Below, in pieces: positions 61,101 through 64,000 of a stretch of 64,000 nt of DNA. Origin of the DNA: Eublepharis macularius (lineage: Eukaryota; Chordata; Lepidosauria; Squamata; Eublepharidae); the NCBI RefSeq assembly GCF_028583425.1, contig NC_072807.1, positions 33,733,001 through 33,797,000 of the forward strand, in the 5' to 3' direction. Under the pieces are notes generated by a model, which was given only the letters and a program-made list of their open reading frames with translations, was not told where the DNA came from and searched no databases. The translations under genes were made by a program, and so were the position numbers. Within the stretch, counting starts at the first letter, position 1. Each line of letters starts with the position of its first letter.

Positions 61101-62425
61101 ACCAAGCCTGAGCAATTTAACCCAGAAAGGTGGCTGAGCACAGACTGCAAACACTTCCGAGGACTGGGCTTCGGCTTTGGGCCGCGACAGTGCCTCGGTC
61201 GGAGGATCGCAGAGGTGGAGATGCATCTTTTTCTGATCCATGTGAGTGTGTGACCCTGGGCATTTCCACACATCTTACTGGTCAACAGAACGTTGCACAA
61301 AACACCTGGAAGATAGCGTCTTCTCGCACGAAATCATGCCAGGAAGACTCTTTCATCCGGGAGTTTTGCTCGAAATCGCGTCTTCCTGGTGTGATTTTGT
61401 GCGAGAAGACGCTATCTTCCAGGTGTTTTGCACAACGTTCCATCGGCTGGTAAGACATGTGGAAATGGCCCCTGTTTTCTCATAAACAATCCTGTGTGTG
61501 GAAAACGCACCGTTCCTGCTTGAGATACCGGGGGCAAGAGGTCCAGGTTTATACCAATCATATCTCCTTTTTCCTTTTTAAAAATATGTGCCTTTAAAAG
61601 ATCACAGATCTCCCCCCCAGTGTAACAAGTATGTTTGAGCCTTCATTATTATTTTTTTAAACTTTTTATTAACTTTAAAAAAGTACGTTTGATCCTTAGT
61701 AGTTAATTTGCATGTTACGAAGTCTCTGTGGCCACCTCAAAGGTCTTTGGATCAGACATACTACAGTGGGAATTTGGTGCCTCCCGGACACCTCTGGGGC
61801 TTAAATTTGATTGCTGATGGGATGGATATAAACACATGAACACATGGAAGGGGACTTCTATGGAATCAGACCCTTGGTCCACCAAGATCACTATTGTCTG
61901 ACCGGAATTGGCTCTTCAGGGCCTCAGATAGAGAAAAAACCTATGGGAGTCTCCATGACATTTATTGCTATTGTAAGCCACCTTGAGTTCCTGCAAGGGA
62001 GAAAGGTGGCTAATAAATGTTTTAAATAAATAAATAAAAACAGATGTGGCAAATATGTATCTTGTTCTGGGAAATCCTCTCTAAAAACACCCCGCCCTTT
62101 TCCTCTTTCAGGGGTCAAAATGCGGGGTAAAGGGATTTCATGCCAGAACGGTGGGTGGGGAAAGGATTAAACACCCTCTTCTTCTGTGGAAATCACCCTT
62201 TCCTAAGTGTCAAGAGGGAGGGAAAGTGAGTGTTTGAACTTCCCACTTCTTTGTTTTCTTTGTAAAATGTCATCCCCCCCCCCGCTTCTTTTTTCTTTCT
62301 AGATGCTCGAAAACTTCAAAATTGAAACCAAGAGAGGAGTGGACGTCGGTACCACTTTTGAACTTATCTTGATGCCAGACAAACCAATCTACCTAACGCT
62401 ACGGCCTCTCAGCTCCTATCCATGA
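48559..62425 (+). CDS. CYP11A1: Cholesterol side-chain cleavage enzyme, mitochondrial (P450scc), complete
   Basis: Converts cholesterol to pregnenolone in three monooxygenase steps at the inner mitochondrial membrane, with electrons from adrenodoxin: the first committed step of steroid hormone synthesis (family knowledge). Nine exons: 48559-48848, 50858-51013, 51550-51749, 52835-53038, 55662-55822, 57489-57655, 59324-59402, 61050-61241, 62303-62425. They chain in phase to 523 residues (human 521). The N-terminus [17 protein letters not shown] is a basic, hydroxylated mitochondrial presequence. Then [19 protein letters not shown] and [14 protein letters not shown]; the I-helix GGVDTTS; the K-helix ETIR; the meander FNPERW; and the haem loop [12 protein letters not shown] with the ligand Cys. 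The last residues are LILMPDKPI...LSSYP. All match CYP11A1 rather than CYP11B or CYP27. Confidence 0.98.
48920..49048. mobile_element. Fold-back MITE family A, copy 11
   Basis: GGGCCAAACTACAAGTGATG to TAGCTTGGCTC, TCA on both sides, in CYP11A1 intron 1, 72 bases from the donor. Confidence 0.9.
49052..50487. other. CYP11A1 intron 1, mostly unrecognised
   Basis: Only a short antisense tRNA-Ala-type SINE fragment (ctggatcagacccatatcaa, about 49390-49450) is recognisable. Confidence 0.45.
50488..50690. repeat. Dispersed repeat family F, clean inverted copy
   Basis: Arm taaccaactttattgtagca with ataagctttcgagaa and its reverse complement face each other across about 30 bases, ending gactaacacggctaac. 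The best-preserved member. Confidence 0.8.
50858..51013 (+). CDS. CYP11A1: CYP11A1 exon 2
   Basis: [19 protein letters not shown], then [15 protein letters not shown] and NKPYGVLLK. Matches human EKLGNVESVYVIDPEDVA and PIGVLLK. Confidence 0.97.
51150..51409. mobile_element. hAT MITE family B, copy 4
   Basis: CAGGGCTTTTTTTC to AAAAAAAGCCCTG with a perfect 8-bp duplication GTCACAGA, in CYP11A1 intron 2. Confidence 0.95.
51550..51749 (+). CDS. CYP11A1: CYP11A1 exon 3
   Basis: [38 protein letters not shown] and [13 protein letters not shown]. Contains the C-helix WxxxR (WRHDR), whose Arg contacts the haem. Confidence 0.97.
51943..52141 (+). mobile_element. 5S-rRNA-derived SINE, copy 3
   Basis: gcctgatctcatcagatttc, agaagttaagcagggtct and tggatgggagaccacc (5S core with its internal promoter region), then ggcaaaccccttctgttcat and gttgccataatttggctgca. 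Confidence 0.88.
52141..52171. repeat. (CA)n microsatellite
   Basis: About 15 units at the end of the 5S-derived SINE. Confidence 0.95.
52268..52560. repeat. Two dispersed repeat family F copies
   Basis: gtggctagctgtgttgatct to gagctcccttcttcagac (52275-52392) and agagtccagtagcaccttta to agctcttttcgtcagatgc (52468-52550). Confidence 0.65.
52835..53038 (+). CDS. CYP11A1: CYP11A1 exon 4
   Basis: [39 protein letters not shown] and [21 protein letters not shown] microsatellite starts 36 bases beyond its donor. Confidence 0.97.
53074..53138. repeat. (CACT)n microsatellite
   Basis: About 16 tetranucleotide units starting 36 bases beyond the CYP11A1 exon 4 donor. Confidence 0.95.
53143..53424. 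repeat. (TGTCTC)n tract interrupted by a MITE
   Basis: ctctgtctctgtctctgtct before, and ctctgtctctctctgtctct after, the family A copy at 53167-53382. Confidence 0.9.
53167..53382. mobile_element. Fold-back MITE family A, copy 12
   Basis: GGGCCAAGCTACAAGTGACG to TAGCTTGGCCC. TCT on both sides, which the host microsatellite could supply by chance. The core is extended (gatcacatagtgatcaca). Confidence 0.9.
53430..54790. other. CYP11A1 intron 4, unclassified
   Basis: Three near-repeats of cttccccgaatcactatggt (54229-54285). Otherwise no recognisable element. Confidence 0.4.
54795..54923. repeat. AT-rich hairpin (about 57-base arms)
   Basis: taatttttttagtttttaat to gtgcaaagtgctat, a 15-base loop, then the reverse complement. 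A strong cruciform candidate of unknown family. Confidence 0.85.
54930..55440 (+). mobile_element. LINE ORF2 end and 3' UTR (CR1/L2 clade)
   Basis: The open stretch [19 protein letters not shown] carries the RxFSxxxPxxWNxxP motif of CR1/L2 ORF2 C-termini. A T-rich 3' UTR follows, with caataaaagcag at the end. Confidence 0.6.
55662..55822 (+). CDS. CYP11A1: CYP11A1 exon 5 (I-helix)
   Basis: [18 protein letters not shown], then [18 protein letters not shown], the oxygen-binding I-helix. Its conserved Asp-Thr ends at the donor. Confidence 0.97.
55954..56363. mobile_element. hAT MITE family C, copy 3
   Basis: TAGAGATGGGCACGAACC to TTCATGCCCCTCTCTA. Flanking 8-mers GCAGGTAC and GCAGACAC match at six positions. 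In CYP11A1 intron 5. Confidence 0.88.
56364..57488. other. CYP11A1 intron 5 remainder
   Basis: Nothing recognised except a LINE-tail-like patch (ttatttatagtctgtctacg) near 57330. Confidence 0.45.
57489..57655 (+). CDS. CYP11A1: CYP11A1 exon 6 (I-helix end to K-helix)
   Basis: [20 protein letters not shown], then [16 protein letters not shown] with the ExxR motif. The final Arg is split by the intron. Confidence 0.97.
57738..57962 (+). mobile_element. tRNA-derived SINE type 2, copy 1
   Basis: tagtggttaagtggttgggt, agtcagcactctgctggttc, gtattgtggggataatgatc and cagtatataagcatagttat. Confidence 0.88.
57963..58270 (+). mobile_element. Tandem SINE remains: type 2 copy 2 plus type 1 tail
   Basis: A second type 2 body (ttgggctgtgagtcagcatt) runs to ctaatttgtctagaa. 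A type 1 tail (cctgaagggcagtatttaaa) then interrupts before the type 2 tail (atatataagcacagttatta) resumes. This points to one SINE landing in another. Confidence 0.75.
58275..58975. other. CYP11A1 intron 6, unclassified
   Basis: No exon or named repeat. A 110-codon open frame at 58500-58832 has no recognisable domain. caataaagtgg near 58963 could be a retroelement tail. Confidence 0.4.
58986..59240. mobile_element. hAT MITE family B, copy 5 (inverted orientation)
   Basis: CAGGGCTTTTTTTCTGGG to AAAAAAAGCCCTG with a perfect 8-bp duplication TGCAAGAC. Its right end lies 83 bases before CYP11A1 exon 7. Confidence 0.95.
59324..59402 (+). CDS. CYP11A1: CYP11A1 exon 7
   Basis: [18 protein letters not shown] then QNYFIPAK, equal in layout to human LHPISVTLQRYLVNDLVL. 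Two family B MITEs sit on either side of this 79-base exon. Confidence 0.96.
59587..59990. mobile_element. hAT MITE family B, copy 6 (longest)
   Basis: CAGGGCTTTTTTTC to AAAAAAAGCCCTG. Flanking 8-mers CAATCCAC and CAATCAAC differ at one base. Carries extra core after the tcattgtgcagtcctg point common to the family. Confidence 0.93.
59995..60544. other. CYP11A1 intron 7, nothing recognised
   Basis: No exon or repeat identified. Confidence 0.45.
60545..60772 (+). mobile_element. tRNA-derived SINE type 3
   Basis: agctagtgtgttgtaatggt (A box), ggtttgaatccccact (B box), aacctacctcaaaggattgt and gagaaaggcagggtatacat, ending in an AGTAAATA tail. Confidence 0.8.
61050..61241 (+). CDS. CYP11A1: CYP11A1 exon 8 (haem-binding loop)
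   Basis: [40 protein letters not shown] and [16 protein letters not shown]. The ligand Cys lies in RQCLG. Phase 0 at both ends. Confidence 0.98.
61259..61470. mobile_element. Palindromic MITE family D beside CYP11A1 exon 8
   Basis: GGCATTTCCACACATCTTAC to TAAGACATGTGGAAATGGCC with CCTG on both sides. The inner arms tgcacaaaacacctggaaga and complement pair perfectly. It begins 17 bases past the exon 8 end. Confidence 0.9.
61475..62302. other. CYP11A1 intron 8 remainder
   Basis: Holds a short antisense tRNA-Ala-type SINE fragment (about 61845-61925) and a LINE-like tail (ccaccttgagttcctgcaag, 61980-62040). A C-run precedes the exon 9 acceptor. Confidence 0.5.
62303..62425 (+). CDS. CYP11A1: CYP11A1 exon 9 (C-terminus)
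   Basis: [35 protein letters not shown] and SSYP-stop. The human counterpart reads MLENFRVEIQHLSDVGTTF. A hAT element starts 8 bases after the stop. Confidence 0.97.
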   Translation: MLENFKIETKRGVDVGTTFELILMPDKPIYLTLRPLSSYP

Positions 62426-62432
62426 CTAGGAA

Positions 62433-62606
62433 GAGGCTTGCCAACCTCCAGGCAACCTCCAGGCAACTGATCTCCAGACAACAGAGATGAGCTCCCTCGA
62501 GAAACTGGCTGCTTTTGAGGGGGGGGACTCGACGGCATTAAGCCCTATTGAGGTCCCTCTACCTACAAATCTCCAGGAATTTCCCATCCTAGATTTGGCA
62601 ACCCTA
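62433..62606. mobile_element. hAT MITE family G, copy 6, in the CYP11A1 3' UTR
   Basis: gaggcttgccaacctccagg to gatttggcaaccct with a shortened core. No clear target duplication. Confidence 0.8.
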
Positions 62607-63014
62607 AGGCCTTCCCAAGAGCCTTTGAGATGAGGCTATATGGAGCCACTTTCAGGTGTTATAAATGTCATTATAAACCACAGGAACATTTATTTAAGTC
62701 CAGGTCTGCCCCATCACGTACAAAGCAGCCTAAGGTAGTGTGTCCAATTTTTTAAGCACAAAAATGGGAATGTAGACGTGGTCATCTTCCTCCAGTCTGC
62801 TTCATGGGAGACGACTGGAATTAAACAAATATGTTATGCCTGGTTTGGTCCTCAAAGCCAAGGAAAAAGGCTTGACTTAAATATGGATAGATATAGGTGA
62901 TGGTGGGAAAAAACAGCCAACTACAAAATATAATAAAATACAAAATATAATGTAGTAATATAGTAATCCCCCAAAAAATCTGGAAGAAAAAGAATAATAT
63001 TTTCCTGCAAACAG

Positions 63015-63020
63015 AATAAA
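63015..63020 (+). promoter_or_regulatory. Candidate CYP11A1 polyadenylation signal AATAAA
   Basis: AATAAA followed by gtttgc, 590 bases after the stop. A usual 3' UTR length, but other signals cannot be excluded without transcripts. Confidence 0.5.
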
Positions 63021-63039
63021 GTTTGCAACCACATTTGGA

Positions 63040-63870
63040 TTTCTCAGTAGCAAAAGTTGAATGTTACTTACATTGTTCCATAAATGAATGTTATTTACAT
63101 TGGCTTTGGTACAAACTGGGAGCATGCATGGAAGTGCAGGAGAGAGAATGGCATCAATGCCCCTCCCAAGTCTCTCTTTCCAGGATTCTCTATGCTTTTT
63201 GGAACTTTTGCAGGGTGCATCCCACCCACCATGGACTTGAAATTGCTCTCAACCGTATGTGCCTCTTGGAGCAAGCTTAATCCATATCAGGCTAGTTCGT
63301 GCGGGGAGGCAGAGGATATTCCTTAATTAATTTAAACTAATAATTAATTTACAAAGTCACACTTTTCTATGTACCTGGGGTTAGCCTCCAAATGTGTAGC
63401 ACTCCGTATTTTATCTGTGGTTGGCTTGGATTTGCTGCTTTTAATCACCATGAGCTAATCTGTTTAGTGTTAGATTAAGATTCTGTATAGAGTTTTGTAG
63501 TAGAAGAAGCTCTCCTGTGATTTGAAATTTTTGGCCAAACTGTTTTCAAGGTAAGTGACGTTGGTGGAGACTGAATGAGATGATGGTGTATGCAGAAAAA
63601 GGCTTAAAATTCAATGCACAATTCCTCAATGCAATTATGTCTTTCTTTCCACCTTGGTGGAGCTTGGGAGTTTGCCAGCAGGTCTCAGACACATATTCTG
63701 TGCATTGGACATTTTGGTTGGGAATGTGGTGGAAATCATAGCAGCAGCAGAAATGTCTATGCCCTTTGAGATACACAATCCTTTTGATACAAAGAGCCAA
63801 AACACACGTTAAGAAATACCCAGGTTCAGCACGTGTTCTCTTACCTCAAGGTTTGCCGGGATCTGTAGGA
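63040..63870. other. Intergenic after CYP11A1, nothing recognised
   Basis: No coding exon of a further gene is visible. Confidence 0.45.
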
Positions 63871-64000
63871 GTCCTGGAAGCTTAAAGTAGGCGTCCTGGA
63901 AGCTTAAAGATCTGTAGGGGTCCTGGAAGCTTAAAGTCCTGGAAGCTTAAAGGATCTGCAAGCGTCCTGGAAGCTTAAAGGTGTCCTGGAAGCTTAAAGC
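63871..64000 (+). repeat. Minisatellite with 17-bp core, running off the window
   Basis: gtcctggaagcttaaag occurs about six times with spacers of 0 to 11 bases (taggc, atctgtagggg, gatctgcaagc). The array is still going at the last base. Confidence 0.93.

Overview
The window is vertebrate chromosomal DNA, most likely from a squamate reptile (a lizard, perhaps gekkotan; species not determinable by eye). Two host genes are readable exon by exon, both on the + strand, with GT-AG introns of 0.1 to 4 kb. The dispersed repeats fit a squamate: CR1, BovB/RTE and L1 LINEs, tRNA- and 5S-rRNA-derived SINEs, and many short hAT and Harbinger-like palindromic elements. The order SEMA7A then CYP11A1 on one strand matches the known vertebrate (human 15q24) arrangement.

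Region 1 (1-12.6 kb): the last nine coding exons of SEMA7A, a GPI-anchored semaphorin (end of sema domain, PSI, Ig, GPI signal). The upstream exons lie outside the window. The integrin-binding RGD of mammalian SEMA7A reads AGD here, right at an exon junction.

Region 2 (12.6-48.4 kb): about 36 kb of intergenic DNA with no further host gene visible. It is a layered repeat bed. The outstanding item is a full-length L1 LINE (29.4-35.6 kb) with open ORF1 and ORF2 and an 18-bp target-site duplication, inserted into an antisense BovB copy. Two LTR fossils are present (about 26.4-27.4 kb and 40.87-41.44 kb). The first carries a LINE fragment inside it; the second sits inside a 5S-rRNA-derived SINE. 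At least five palindromic DNA-transposon families can be set apart by terminal inverted repeats and by 8-bp (hAT) or 3-bp (Harbinger-like) target-site duplications.

Region 3 (48.4-63.0 kb): complete CYP11A1, the mitochondrial cholesterol side-chain cleavage P450, in nine exons encoding 523 residues. It has a TATA-like promoter about 90 bp before the ATG, a MITE 17 bp beyond the exon 8 donor, and another hAT-type element starting 8 bp after the stop codon.

Region 4 (63.0-64.0 kb): nondescript DNA ending in a short-unit minisatellite that runs into the window edge.

The two genes are not a functional operon: SEMA7A acts at the cell surface in axon guidance and immune signalling, CYP11A1 in mitochondrial steroid synthesis. 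Their adjacency is conserved synteny. No CRISPR array, free-standing tRNA or rRNA gene, or bacterial-type gene was seen.
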